Shown here piece by piece: positions 15,159 through 23,007 of a DNA stretch of 31,688 bases. Origin of the DNA: CAZMYO01 sp964570525 (GTDB taxonomy: Bacteria > Patescibacteriota > Patescibacteriia > Magasanikbacterales > GWA2-37-8); the NCBI GenBank assembly GCA_964570525.1, contig CAZMYO010000005.1:1-31688 (forward strand). The letters are read 5' to 3'. The notes beneath the pieces were generated by a model. The model was not told where the DNA came from. It saw only the letters and a list, made by a program, of their open reading frames with translations, and did not search any database. Both the position numbers and the translations under genes were made by a program. Numbering within the stretch: position 1 is the stretch's first letter; each line of letters opens with the position of its first letter.

Positions 15159-16163
15159 ATGAACATCGCCATCAACGGTTTTGGGAGAATAGGAAGACAA
15201 GCCTTCAAAGTCGCTGTCACTAAGAAAAACATAAAAGTTGTCGCGGTAAATGATCTTACTGACACAAAGACGCTCGCGCATCTTTTAAAATACGATACCG
15301 GTTACGGTCACTATAAAGAGCGGGTGGAATTTGACGAAAAAAATATCATCGTCAATGGCAAAAAATATCCCGTGTTCGCGGAAAAGGATCCGAGCCGGTT
15401 GCCCTGGGCCAAATTGAAAGTAGACGTCGTGATTGAATCCACCGGTCGTTTTACCAAGAAAGAAGACGCTGGTCTGCATCTCAAAGCCGGAGCGAAGAAG
15501 GTGATGATCAGCGCGCCGGCCAAGGGCGGCGGGGTGCCTACCTATGTGATGGGAGTGAACAGTGACCAGCTAAAAAAAGAAACAGCGCCGATTATCAACA
15601 ACGCTTCCTGCACCACCAATTGCATCGCGCCGGTAATGGCCGTGTTGCAAGAGAAATTTGGTATTGAGAAGGCCATGATGAGCACGGCGCACGGCTATAC
15701 CGCGGATCAGAATTTACAAGACGGCCCGCACAAGGATTTGCGCCGCGCCCGCGCGGCGGCGGTGAACATCGTGCCCACCACGACCGGCGCGGCTAAAGCG
15801 GTGGGCGAGGCGATTCCTTCGCTCCAAGGAATTTTTGACGGGGTAGCTTTTCGCGTGCCGGTTTTAACGGTATCTCTTTCGGATATTACCGCTGTTTTGA
15901 AAAAGAATGTGACCAAAGAAGAAGTTAACCAGGCCATGATTGCCGCCGCCAAAACCAAGCGCTGGGAGGGAATTTTGACGACGACTAGTGAGCCCTTAGT
16001 TTCTTCGGACATCGTCGGCAACACTTATTCTTCCGTTGTTGATTTGGAGCTGACGATGGTGGTGGGCGGCAATTTGGTGAAAGTGGTGGCCTGGTATGAT
16101 AACGAAGTCGGTTATGCCCACCGGCTGGTGGAGATGGCCGAAGCGTATGAAAGAAGTTTTTAA
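15159..16163 (+). CDS. gap: Glyceraldehyde-3-phosphate dehydrogenase, type I
   Basis: A 334-aa GAPDH of normal length. It oxidises and phosphorylates glyceraldehyde-3-phosphate to 1,3-bisphosphoglycerate in cytoplasmic glycolysis. The N-terminal Rossmann motif INGFGRIGRQAF (5-16) binds the cofactor, and the acidic residue in AVNDLTD (Asp32) favours NAD over NADP. The active site SCTTNC contains Cys151, and His178 sits in STAHGYTADQ. Later conserved segments (NIVPTTTGAAKAVG, FRVPV, WYDNEVGYAHRLVEM) are all present. No Shine-Dalgarno sequence is visible before the ATG. The last 17 bp overlap the CAP-domain gene. With pgk, gpmI and eno downstream it completes the three-carbon part of glycolysis. 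Confidence 0.97.
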   Translation: MNIAINGFGRIGRQAFKVAVTKKNIKVVAVNDLTDTKTLAHLLKYDTGYGHYKERVEFDEKNIIVNGKKYPVFAEKDPSRLPWAKLKVDVVIESTGRFTKKEDAGLHLKAGAKKVMISAPAKGGGVPTYVMGVNSDQLKKETAPIINNASCTTNCIAPVMAVLQEKFGIEKAMMSTAHGYTADQNLQDGPHKDLRRARAAAVNIVPTTTGAAKAVGEAIPSLQGIFDGVAFRVPVLTVSLSDITAVLKKNVTKEEVNQAMIAAAKTKRWEGILTTTSEPLVSSDIVGNTYSSVVDLELTMVVGGNLVKVVAWYDNEVGYAHRLVEMAEAYERSF

Positions 16164-17325
16164 AAAATATTTTATCCCGCACGCGGAGAATAACTATCAG
16201 CCGCATATTTTGCATACCAAAAGAGCGATTTTTTATAGCGCCTCTTTTTTGGTGATGAAAACGATAGTTATATTGTTCGCGCTTCTTTTGCCCGCGGAGG
16301 CATTTTTGCTCCCCGATGTTCTGGCCAATCAGTATGCTAAGATTATTATACTTACCAATGCTATTCGTATCGAGAAGGGAGTCCTCCCGCTCTCGGTAGT
16401 CCCCAAGCTTAATTCCTCGGCCGAGACTAAGGCGCGCGACATGGGGGAAAACCAATACTTCAGTCATCACGGCCCCAATAATCGCGGTCTCGCTTATTTT
16501 TTACGCCAGGCGGGCTACCGTTATCGAATGGCCGGGGAGAATTTGGCAATGGGATTTTTCGATGCGGAGGCGGTGGTGGATGCCTGGGTGAAAAGTCCGA
16601 CCCATTACTCAAATTTAATTGATAACGATTTTCGTGAATTGGGAGTGAGCTTGGAGAGCGGACTCTATCAGAATCAACCTACCATGTATGTGGTTCAGCA
16701 TTTTGGAGACCCTTTGTCGGACATGTCCAATGGAGGTTCCAAATCCAACGGCCAGAAGGCCGAGGCGCGCGGTGAGAAAATCTATCAGGTTGGTGAAGCC
16801 ATAAGCCCCAAAGACACGCTACTCGACCGACCGGCCTCGCGTGTCTATTGGCTGGAAGAAGACGGCTCCACCGTACTCGTCGTACGAGCGCGATTTAGGG
16901 AAAAGATAACTTCCGCGGCGGCCTATGTAAACAATTATCCGATTGAACTCACACGCTCCGCCAATAATGAGTATGCGGGCTCGCTCACCGTGGCCGGCCC
17001 GGCCGATTCCTTTTTTCGTTCGGTAGTTGCCCCCGCCATCATTATTACCACGCGCGGCGGAGAAAAAATTCAGGACACGATTGATTGGTACAATATAAAG
17101 GCAGTGAACGAAAATCCGATTGAGCGGTATTTCGAGGCGAAAAGCATGCTCGCGCCGCTTACCAGTCTTTTTAAAGTATCGCGGGGGCTGTACCTGGGCT
17201 TTACGGTTTTTTTTCTTGTTGCTTTAGCTATCAATATTTTGATAGAAGTGAGAAAAAGGCATTACCATATTATTGCGCAGACCATCCTCATGTTGGGACT
17301 CCTGGCGTGGCTTATAAAATATTGA
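16147..17325 (+). CDS. CAP/SCP-domain membrane protein (YkwD-like)
   Basis: A 392-aa protein. The ATG at 16147 is chosen because the frame's earlier ATG (16096) lies deep inside gap and adds no conserved sequence. Even so, the gene overlaps gap by 17 bp, so it is probably translationally coupled to it. A hydrophobic segment at about 27-51 acts as a signal anchor. Residues 61-195 are a CAP domain: ARDMGENQYFSHHGP (first His motif), AGENLAMG (Glu), and VVDAWVKSPTHYSNLIDNDF (second His motif), then ELGVSLE and VVQHFGD. A linker and a small beta domain follow, and two membrane segments (about 347-367 and 374-391) close the protein. Bacterial CAP proteins are extracytoplasmic and of mostly unknown biochemical role. 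Envelope localisation is well supported, function is not. Confidence 0.88.
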   Translation: MKEVFKKYFIPHAENNYQPHILHTKRAIFYSASFLVMKTIVILFALLLPAEAFLLPDVLANQYAKIIILTNAIRIEKGVLPLSVVPKLNSSAETKARDMGENQYFSHHGPNNRGLAYFLRQAGYRYRMAGENLAMGFFDAEAVVDAWVKSPTHYSNLIDNDFRELGVSLESGLYQNQPTMYVVQHFGDPLSDMSNGGSKSNGQKAEARGEKIYQVGEAISPKDTLLDRPASRVYWLEEDGSTVLVVRARFREKITSAAAYVNNYPIELTRSANNEYAGSLTVAGPADSFFRSVVAPAIIITTRGGEKIQDTIDWYNIKAVNENPIERYFEAKSMLAPLTSLFKVSRGLYLGFTVFFLVALAINILIEVRKRHYHIIAQTILMLGLLAWLIKY

Positions 17326-17370
17326 GAAATTAGTTAAAGTCGGATATCGAGTAGGGCGAAGGCCAGCATA

Positions 17371-17399
17371 TTGCATTCCATTTTTTTGTTTGGTAGAAT
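17371..17399 (+). promoter_or_regulatory. Promoter of the aspS cluster
   Basis: TTGCAT (17371-17376), a 17-bp spacer and TAGAAT (17394-17399) preceded by TGG. It is 47 bp before the aspS ATG and follows a 45-bp gap after the CAP gene with no visible terminator. Confidence 0.55.
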
Positions 17400-17446
17400 G
17401 GGAGAAGTTTGAGCTCATTTAGGGTTTTGCCAATAATGACACTTGT

Positions 17447-18844
17447 ATGCCACGAATTCTTTCTGCGGAAACAGCTAAAAAAATTGGAGAGGAAGTAATC
17501 CTTAAGGGCTGGGTGAATGCCCGCCGCAACATGGGCAAGATTGTTTTTTTAGATCTGCGCGATCGCGGCGGAATTGTGCAGGTGGTGGGGGTGCCCAGTC
17601 AAATGGACGCGGAATCGGCCGAGCGATTAAAAGAAGTTCGGCCGGAGTGGGTGGTGGAAATTCACGGTGTCGTTCAGGAGCGCGGCGAAAAACAGAAGAA
17701 CTCCGAAATGCCCACCGGCAATGTGGAAATTTTGATGAAGAGTCTGGTGGTTTTGAATACCGCCGAAACGCCGCCGTTTGAAATTGACAAGGATACCAAA
17801 GGCATTGGTGAGGAATTGCGTTTGAAATATCGCTACCTGGATCTGCGCTCCGAGCGAATGCAAAAAAATATTCGTTTGCGCGATAAGATTATCACTTTCT
17901 TCCGCGACTATATGCACCGCAATGACTTTGTGGAGATTGAAACACCGATTCTCATGAAGGGGACACCGGAAGGCTCTCGAGAATACATCGTTCCATCACG
18001 GCTCCATGCCGGCAAATTTTATGTCTTGCCCCAATCTCCCCAGCAGTTTAAACAATTATGCATGGTGGCTGGATTTGAGCGTTATTTTCAAATTGCCCGT
18101 TGTTTTCGCGATGAAGATCAGCGCGGCGACCGCCAGCCGGAGTTTACCCAGCTCGATTTTGAGATGTCATTTGTAACACAGGAGGATGTCTTGCGCTATA
18201 CCGAAGCAATGTTCCTTGAAATGGTGAAGCGGTTATTTCCAGAGAAAAAAATTACGAGTATTCCCTTCCCACGTCTGACCTATGCCGAGTGCCTGGAGAG
18301 GCATGGTACGGATAAACCGGATTTACGCAGTAATAAAAACGATCCCAATGAACTTGCTTTTACCTGGATTTTGGATTTTCCCATGTTTGAACGCGACGCC
18401 GAGGGGGCTATCGCGGCCACGCACCATCCTTTTTGTTCCATTAAGGAGGAAGATAAGGAAAAATTCATGCGCGGCGAAGATATCATGTCAATCCGCGCCA
18501 ACGCCTATGATTTGGTTTTGAACGGCTACGAGTTATCATCGGGCAGTATTCGCATCCATGAACGAGAACTGCAGAAGCGAATTTTTGACCTTCTTCAGAT
18601 TAGTGAAGAAGAGCAACAAGCGCGATTCGGCCATATGCTTGAAGCGTTTACGTTTGGCGCTCCGCCGCACGGTGGTTTTGCGCCGGGGATTGATCGTATT
18701 ATTATGCTGATGGCCGGGGAGCCGAACATTCGCGAAGTGATCGCGTTTCCCAAAACCGGCGACGCCCGCGATCTCATGATGGGGGCGCCGAGCGACGTGC
18801 CGGAAAAATCCTTGAAAGAAGTGCATGTTAAGCTTGCGGAGTAA
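17447..18844 (+). CDS. aspS: Aspartyl-tRNA synthetase without the GAD insertion domain
   Basis: A 465-aa class II synthetase that charges tRNA with aspartate. The N-terminal OB fold (about 1-100) has GWVNARRNMGKIVFLDLRDR, the bacterial-type signature. Class II motif 1 is around ETPILMKGTPEGSREYIVPS. Motif 2 is FRDEDQRGDRQPEFTQ (from about 220). Motif 3 is GGFAPGIDRIIMLMAG (about 410-424). Bacterial AspRS usually has about 590 residues because a GAD domain of roughly 120-130 aa sits in the catalytic core. Here the flanks ERHGTDKPDLR and FTWILDFPMFE are joined by only about ten residues, so that domain is missing cleanly. The C-terminal FPKTGDARDLMMGAPSDV is bacterial-type. No Shine-Dalgarno sequence is obvious. 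Confidence 0.95.
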   Translation: MPRILSAETAKKIGEEVILKGWVNARRNMGKIVFLDLRDRGGIVQVVGVPSQMDAESAERLKEVRPEWVVEIHGVVQERGEKQKNSEMPTGNVEILMKSLVVLNTAETPPFEIDKDTKGIGEELRLKYRYLDLRSERMQKNIRLRDKIITFFRDYMHRNDFVEIETPILMKGTPEGSREYIVPSRLHAGKFYVLPQSPQQFKQLCMVAGFERYFQIARCFRDEDQRGDRQPEFTQLDFEMSFVTQEDVLRYTEAMFLEMVKRLFPEKKITSIPFPRLTYAECLERHGTDKPDLRSNKNDPNELAFTWILDFPMFERDAEGAIAATHHPFCSIKEEDKEKFMRGEDIMSIRANAYDLVLNGYELSSGSIRIHERELQKRIFDLLQISEEEQQARFGHMLEAFTFGAPPHGGFAPGIDRIIMLMAGEPNIREVIAFPKTGDARDLMMGAPSDVPEKSLKEVHVKLAE

Positions 18845-18845
18845 T

Positions 18846-18975
18846 CCCCTCTAATAAAGAAAGAGGGGTAGGGGTGTGTTGGTCCCGACCGCGGTCGAGG
18901 ATGCTCGATTCTCGAGAATCGGCACCAACACCTCCCTCCCCGATGCGAATCGGGGCACCCTCCTTTTTAGGAGGG
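18846..18975. repeat. Mosaic of nested palindromic repeats between aspS and scpA
   Basis: Five hairpins fill the gap: CCCCTCT/AGAGGGG (18846-18868), GTGTTGGT/ACCAACAC (18876-18931) enclosing CGACCGCGGTCG and GATTCTCGAGAATC, CCCCGAT/ATCGGGG (18938-18955), and CCCTCCT-TTTT-AGGAGGG (18958-18975). The outer modules are the inverted counterparts of the repeat at 14677-14743. The last hairpin's 3' arm supplies the only Shine-Dalgarno sequence in front of scpA. Confidence 0.8.
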
Positions 18976-18985
18976 ACTTGACCTT

Positions 18986-19678
18986 ATGACCCACCAGTTG
19001 ACGCTCGAAAAATTCCAAGGCCCGCTCGATCTTTTGCTCCAGCTCATTGAACAGGAAAAGCTGAATATCACCGAGGTTGCGTTGGCCAAGGTAACCGAGC
19101 AATACTTTGCCTATCTCTCCGGTCTTGGCGCCACGCGCTCGGAGGAACTCGCCGATTTTTTAGTGATTGCCACTCGCCTGGTTTATTTAAAATCAAGAGA
19201 GCTTCTGCCGTACCTCTACCCGGAAGAAGATGAGGGCCCGAGCCTGGCCGAACAGCTTAAGCTCTATAAGCGCTATGCCGACGCGAGCAAGGAGATAGAA
19301 CGCTTGTGGCAGAGGAACGCCATTGCGTATGGCCGGCTTCAGCCGCCAAAGAAACCGGAGGCTTTTGAACTGCCGGCTAATGCCCGCAGCAAGGATTTAC
19401 GCTTGTCATTTGCTTTGCTTCTCGAACGGCTTAAGCCAATTGCCCCCCTGCCCGAGGTGGCGATCGATCGATCGATTTCGGTGAAACAAAAAATTGAATC
19501 AATTTACGCGGCGCTCAAAAAGTTGCGCCAGGTGAGTTTTAAACATTTGTTGCAACACGCCGAAAATCGCACCGAGGTGATTGTGAGTTTTCTGGCGCTC
19601 CTTGAACTCGTGAAAGAAGAAAAAGTTTCCATCTATCAAACCGGCGCTTTTGAGGATATGTTGATTAAAAGAGTGTAA
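18986..19678 (+). CDS. scpA: Segregation and condensation protein A
   Basis: A 230-aa ScpA kleisin of normal length. With ScpB it bridges SMC dimers to form the condensin-like complex that organises and segregates chromosomes. The N-terminal FQGPLDLLLQLIEQEKLNIT is the family hallmark, followed by LADFLVIATRLVYLKSRELLP. The C-terminal winged-helix part (VIVSFLALLELVKEEKVSIYQ) contacts the SMC head. AGGAGG at 18969-18974, 11 bp before the ATG, is the ribosome binding site, but it lies in the 3' arm of a repeat-derived hairpin, so translation could be damped by structure. scpB follows after 12 bp. Confidence 0.95.
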   Translation: MTHQLTLEKFQGPLDLLLQLIEQEKLNITEVALAKVTEQYFAYLSGLGATRSEELADFLVIATRLVYLKSRELLPYLYPEEDEGPSLAEQLKLYKRYADASKEIERLWQRNAIAYGRLQPPKKPEAFELPANARSKDLRLSFALLLERLKPIAPLPEVAIDRSISVKQKIESIYAALKKLRQVSFKHLLQHAENRTEVIVSFLALLELVKEEKVSIYQTGAFEDMLIKRV

Positions 19679-19690
19679 AAGTAATTCCCC

Positions 19691-20233
19691 ATGACCTTAC
19701 AATCACAACTTGAATCCATTTTGTTTGTGGCCTCAAAGCCGCTCACGGCAAAAAAAATTGCCGTTGCTTTAAAAGTTTCTGAAGAAAAGGTCGTGAGGGA
19801 ACTCAACGCCTTGGCGGAGAGGTATAGCGGGGACGGAATGGGTATTATGCTTCTGCACATTAACGAAGAATGGCAATTCACCAGTAGCCCCGCTAATCGA
19901 GAAGCGACCGAAAATTTTGTAAAAGCCGAAGTTTCCGGCGAGCTTACCCGGCCCCAGCTTGAGACTCTTACGGTTGTTTCCTACTGCGGGCCAATCACCA
20001 AGCCCGAGCTCGAGCAAATTCGCGGCGTCAACTGCAGCTTAATTTTGCGCAACCTTATGATGCGAGGGTTGGTAAAAGAAAGTGAAGACCTTACCGCGCT
20101 TTTGCCCACCTATGAAATTACCATGGAATATCTTAGGCATTTGGGAATAAGCAGCGTTAGCGAACTGCCGGATTATTCCGAACTTCACCACCATCACTAC
20201 ATTACCAAGACATTGGAAGAAGCAAACTCATAA
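19691..20233 (+). CDS. scpB: Segregation and condensation protein B
   Basis: A 180-aa ScpB of normal length, the dimeric partner that binds the ScpA middle region in the SMC complex. It has two winged-helix domains. The start (LESILFVASKPLTAKKIAVAL) and the middle (RPQLETLTVVSYCGPITKPELEQIRGVNC) are diagnostic, followed by LMMRGLVKE and a Y-I-T-M-E-Y-L..LGISSVSELP end. It lies in an operon with scpA (12-bp gap), and the carboxypeptidase gene begins 3 bp after the stop codon, so the three are almost certainly co-transcribed. A short His-rich C-terminal stretch (HHHH) is unremarkable. Confidence 0.95.
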   Translation: MTLQSQLESILFVASKPLTAKKIAVALKVSEEKVVRELNALAERYSGDGMGIMLLHINEEWQFTSSPANREATENFVKAEVSGELTRPQLETLTVVSYCGPITKPELEQIRGVNCSLILRNLMMRGLVKESEDLTALLPTYEITMEYLRHLGISSVSELPDYSELHHHHYITKTLEEANS

Positions 20234-20236
20234 GTT

Positions 20237-21262
20237 ATGTCCAAGAAACTGATTGATTTTCTTTTCTCTTTCGGCCTCATGATTGCCGGCGTCGTTTTGT
20301 TGTTTTTTGGGTCAGTTTTTTTTGGACCCACGAGGTTTAAATTTTTAACGATAGCCAATCTACCCTCGTCGGATATACGCGTGGAGGCGCGCCAAGGCGG
20401 CGACATCACGCCTACCACGTTGCCGGTAAGCCGGCCGGCTGTTCCTCTTCCTAAAGATAACCCCGTCTTCAGTGGCGCCATCACCGCCGCCACCGCCCTG
20501 GTTGTGGATGATAAATCAAATACCGTACTTTACAAAAAAAATATTGAGGAGATCCGGCCGCTCGCGAGTATCACGAAGCTGGTAAGCGCTCTGGTTTTGG
20601 CAGAGTTGCCTTTGGACTGGACAACAACTACGGCGATTGTGGCCGATGATTTTGACGGCTCGAGCCACCATGTGAACGTGGGTGAAGAATTTACGTTGAA
20701 GGATTTATGGAATGTGGCCCTCATCGGGTCTTCAAACAGCGCGCTTAAGTCACTAGTGCGCGCGAGCGGTTTAAGCGAGGAGGAATTTGTAGCGCGGATG
20801 AACAAGAAAGCTCTGGACATCGATTCGTCGCTGCGTTTTGTGGAGCCGACCGGTTTGGAAAACGGTAATGTCGCGAGCGCCCTCGGTGTCGCCAGGCTTT
20901 TGAAAGAAGCGCTGAAGGTTGATAGAATTTATCGGACGCTCCAGATTGGCGAATACTACGCCCAACCTCTTAACAAAGATAAATCCCGTCGCGTTTGGAG
21001 CACCGACTGGCTCCTCACCAGCTGGATACCCAGCAATTTTACCCCCGAAGAGATCGTCGGCAAAACCGGTTACATCGCCGAGGCGGGCTATAATTTCACC
21101 GTGCGCCTGTCCGATGGGCATGGCCACGCGGTGCGCGTGGTAATACTGGGCGCGAGTTCCAATGAACTGCGTTTTAGCGAGGCCCGCGATTTGGCCGATT
21201 GGGCCTTTGGGCATTACCTCTGGCCGGACCAGGAAGGGTATGATAAGTTGGTAGAGAACTAA
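20237..21262 (+). CDS. D-alanyl-D-alanine carboxypeptidase (peptidase S11, DacA-like)
   Basis: A 341-aa penicillin-binding-type serine peptidase that trims the terminal D-Ala from peptidoglycan stem peptides outside the membrane. An N-terminal membrane anchor spans about residues 6-28. The three catalytic motifs are in place: SxxK as S111-I-T-K114, SxN as S165-S-N167, and KTG at 276-278. It lacks the long C-terminal beta domain and amphipathic anchor of PBP5, so it is held by its N-terminus. The last 14 codons (FGHYLWPDQEGY...) are encoded by a 41-bp sequence repeated exactly at 23008-23048, and the stop codon lies in a 16-bp tandem duplication, indicating that the 3' end was remade by an insertion. 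Confidence 0.93.
   Translation: MSKKLIDFLFSFGLMIAGVVLLFFGSVFFGPTRFKFLTIANLPSSDIRVEARQGGDITPTTLPVSRPAVPLPKDNPVFSGAITAATALVVDDKSNTVLYKKNIEEIRPLASITKLVSALVLAELPLDWTTTTAIVADDFDGSSHHVNVGEEFTLKDLWNVALIGSSNSALKSLVRASGLSEEEFVARMNKKALDIDSSLRFVEPTGLENGNVASALGVARLLKEALKVDRIYRTLQIGEYYAQPLNKDKSRRVWSTDWLLTSWIPSNFTPEEIVGKTGYIAEAGYNFTVRLSDGHGHAVRVVILGASSNELRFSEARDLADWAFGHYLWPDQEGYDKLVEN
21202..21242 (+). repeat. 41-bp direct repeat, left copy (inside the carboxypeptidase gene)
   Basis: Identical over all 41 bp to 23008-23048, with weaker similarity continuing for about 10 bp after it. It encodes the FGHYLWPDQEGY end of the carboxypeptidase. The pair brackets the gene at 21344-22975. Confidence 0.93.
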
Positions 21263-21282
21263 GTCTGTAGAGAACTAAGTCC
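21251..21282 (+). repeat. 16-bp tandem duplication over the stop codon
   Basis: Two copies of GTAGAGAACTAAGTC plus one base (21251-21266 and 21267-21282), the first containing the TAA of the carboxypeptidase gene. A duplication scar adjoining the left direct repeat. Confidence 0.9.
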
Positions 21283-21343
21283 CTCTTGTACGGAGGTTAG
21301 ATTGGGAGTACTCTACCGAGAGCATTAATCCATAATTAATTGT

Positions 21344-22975
21344 ATGCCCGAACGCCCCCCCATAACCTTCAAAGAAATACCGGTCGTTTCGGTCGAGGGA
21401 CATGAGCAGGAATTACTCTCCGATTTCTTCGAGTTGTGCGATCTTTGGGACCGGTTGCGCCAATGGACGGCTGGGAAGTTCAAGATGATGCGCCATGATC
21501 TCGAAGAGGGCTGGGAGGAAAAGAAGCCCTCCAAAGCGCGCCAAGAACTCCTTAAAAACATCCAGGCCATCTACGACCATATCTTTCCGGCCTTAAACGA
21601 GATGGTCAAACGCTTGTTCGGCTCCTCTCGCGTCCAAGCCCTGTTCAAAAAGAATCTGGGTCAGGAAATCCATTCTCTGGAAGAAGGCCTGACCCTGCGC
21701 CAAACCCTGCTCCAGCCTTTCAACGATCGCTTTGAAGACCTGAAGCCTGCCTCAAAAACCCGCAAATCCGAGGATTACGAGACGCGCTACAAGGAGGCGC
21801 TCCTTGAAGCCACGGAGCAGGACCCGGAATGGCAGAAAATCATCCAAAAACTTCAGTTTCTTCCCGGTGATCACCGCGAGGCTCTCACCGGCTATCTCGC
21901 CAAGCCTTCCCCCAAAACGCTCGAAGCCATCCTGCGCTACGGCGGCACGCCTGCCGCAAGCGCCGAAGATCGCTTCGGCAAGCTGGAGTTAACCTACACG
22001 GACCAAGACTTGATCGAGCTTCGACAGCTGCTCGGCGACGCGCAGACGCATCTGAAGCTCAAGATGAAAAAGTGGCAGGAAGCGCTCGAACAAGAGCAAA
22101 GAGAAGCGGCAAAGCGAGAAGCCGAGCGCAGAGCGAAAGCAGAGAGGGAAGAAAAGAGGAAAAAAGAAGTAGCGCAGCAAGAGGAGGCGCAACGCATCGC
22201 AGAGATGAAGCGCCGCATTGCCGCGGGCGAGATTCCCAAAGAGTATGCGGAGCTTATGGAGAGCGAATCCGCGGCGCTCCAAAAATTCTTCGGCCGGAAA
22301 ATCGACGTCCCGCCGTTGCCGGAGCCCATCACCCCGGAACGCCTGGCGGAATTCAGAGAGAAAGGGTGCGAGGTCCATTTCCTGCCGCGGATCAACATGA
22401 CCGAGGATCAGCGATTTCCCGGATGGAAAAAGAAACCAGGATATTGGTTCTATGAGCGAATCGAAAATGGCGGCATCGCACGATCAGCCGTGGAACTTCC
22501 CGGCGAATGGTTCGTGATTGACGGAAGACAAAAACCGGCCTATCAAAATGGCGATCAGACGTACGCCAATGACTTTTTGGCCCCGATCCTTCAAGAGCTG
22601 AATCGCGATGGGGAGATCAGGCAAGCGAAAAACGATGGAACCCCGCTTTCCCCAACCACGCGGTTCGGCCTTTCTCCCCAGGAACTGGAAAAACCAAACG
22701 TCAAAATGGCCCTCGCCAGATCCCTGGGCCTTGATCCGAATTCCGTCTCCGTTCCCTCGGCGATCATCTGGAACGTCATCGGCAACATCCATCATCCGGA
22801 ATGGGGCAATACCGATACCTGGGAATGGTTTAGCGATGAGTTCAATAAAGGCCGTAGCTGGCTGGGCGGCGGGAGCTCGGATTTCGGTGGGCTCTCGCAC
22901 GTCGGCGCGGTTGATGATGTCGGCTACCGCGGCGACGACAGCGGTTTTCGTCTCCTCGGGCGTTTCTCTCGATAA
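21344..22975 (+). CDS. Coiled-coil protein with DGR-type variable C-terminal domain
   Basis: A 543-aa cytoplasmic-looking protein with no signal peptide. Residues 1-235 are predicted helical with no family I know. About 240-291 is a highly charged coiled coil (EQEQREAAKREAERRAKAER). Residues 330-543 look like the C-type-lectin/FGE-like domain of diversity-generating retroelement targets: INMTEDQRFPGWKKKPGYWF, GEWFVIDGRQKP, VPSAIIWNVIGNIHHPEWG, then TDTWEWFSDEF, and a last stretch with GGGSSDFGGLSHV and GDDSGFRLLGRF. This layout fits my memory of CPR DGR target proteins, in which the GG...GGL...GFR segment is the variable repeat. Upstream context is weak: no Shine-Dalgarno sequence, only CATAAT (21331-21336) as a possible -10. 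It sits inside a unit flanked by 41-bp direct repeats and appears richer in C-ending codons than its neighbours, both suggesting transfer. No reverse transcriptase is in the window. Confidence 0.75.
   Translation: MPERPPITFKEIPVVSVEGHEQELLSDFFELCDLWDRLRQWTAGKFKMMRHDLEEGWEEKKPSKARQELLKNIQAIYDHIFPALNEMVKRLFGSSRVQALFKKNLGQEIHSLEEGLTLRQTLLQPFNDRFEDLKPASKTRKSEDYETRYKEALLEATEQDPEWQKIIQKLQFLPGDHREALTGYLAKPSPKTLEAILRYGGTPAASAEDRFGKLELTYTDQDLIELRQLLGDAQTHLKLKMKKWQEALEQEQREAAKREAERRAKAEREEKRKKEVAQQEEAQRIAEMKRRIAAGEIPKEYAELMESESAALQKFFGRKIDVPPLPEPITPERLAEFREKGCEVHFLPRINMTEDQRFPGWKKKPGYWFYERIENGGIARSAVELPGEWFVIDGRQKPAYQNGDQTYANDFLAPILQELNRDGEIRQAKNDGTPLSPTTRFGLSPQELEKPNVKMALARSLGLDPNSVSVPSAIIWNVIGNIHHPEWGNTDTWEWFSDEFNKGRSWLGGGSSDFGGLSHVGAVDDVGYRGDDSGFRLLGRFSR
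22850..22975 (+). other. Candidate DGR variable repeat (VR) of the 543-aa protein
   Basis: It encodes residues of about 503-543, from GRSWLGGG to the stop, ending in GGTTTTCGTCTCCTCGGGCG as a possible invariant initiation-type end. It shares GFRL and GGTTT(T/C)CGTCTC with the end of the gene at 29972-31555. No A-rich template copy of it was found in this window. Confidence 0.5.
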
Positions 22976-23007
22976 TTGGTACTCTGGACTTTGGTATTTG
23001 GCACTTT
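22976..23007 (+). other. Low-complexity TTTGG-rich spacer after the VR
   Basis: Loose repetition of CTTTGG/ATTTGG units between the stop of the 543-aa gene and the right direct repeat. In frame it reads on into a second copy of the carboxypeptidase C-terminus. No gene. Confidence 0.5.

Noticed and set aside
21243..23007. A classical insertion sequence or integron cassette
   Set aside because: No transposase, integrase, terminal inverted repeats or attC-like fold was found. The 41-bp direct repeat is far longer than normal target-site duplications.
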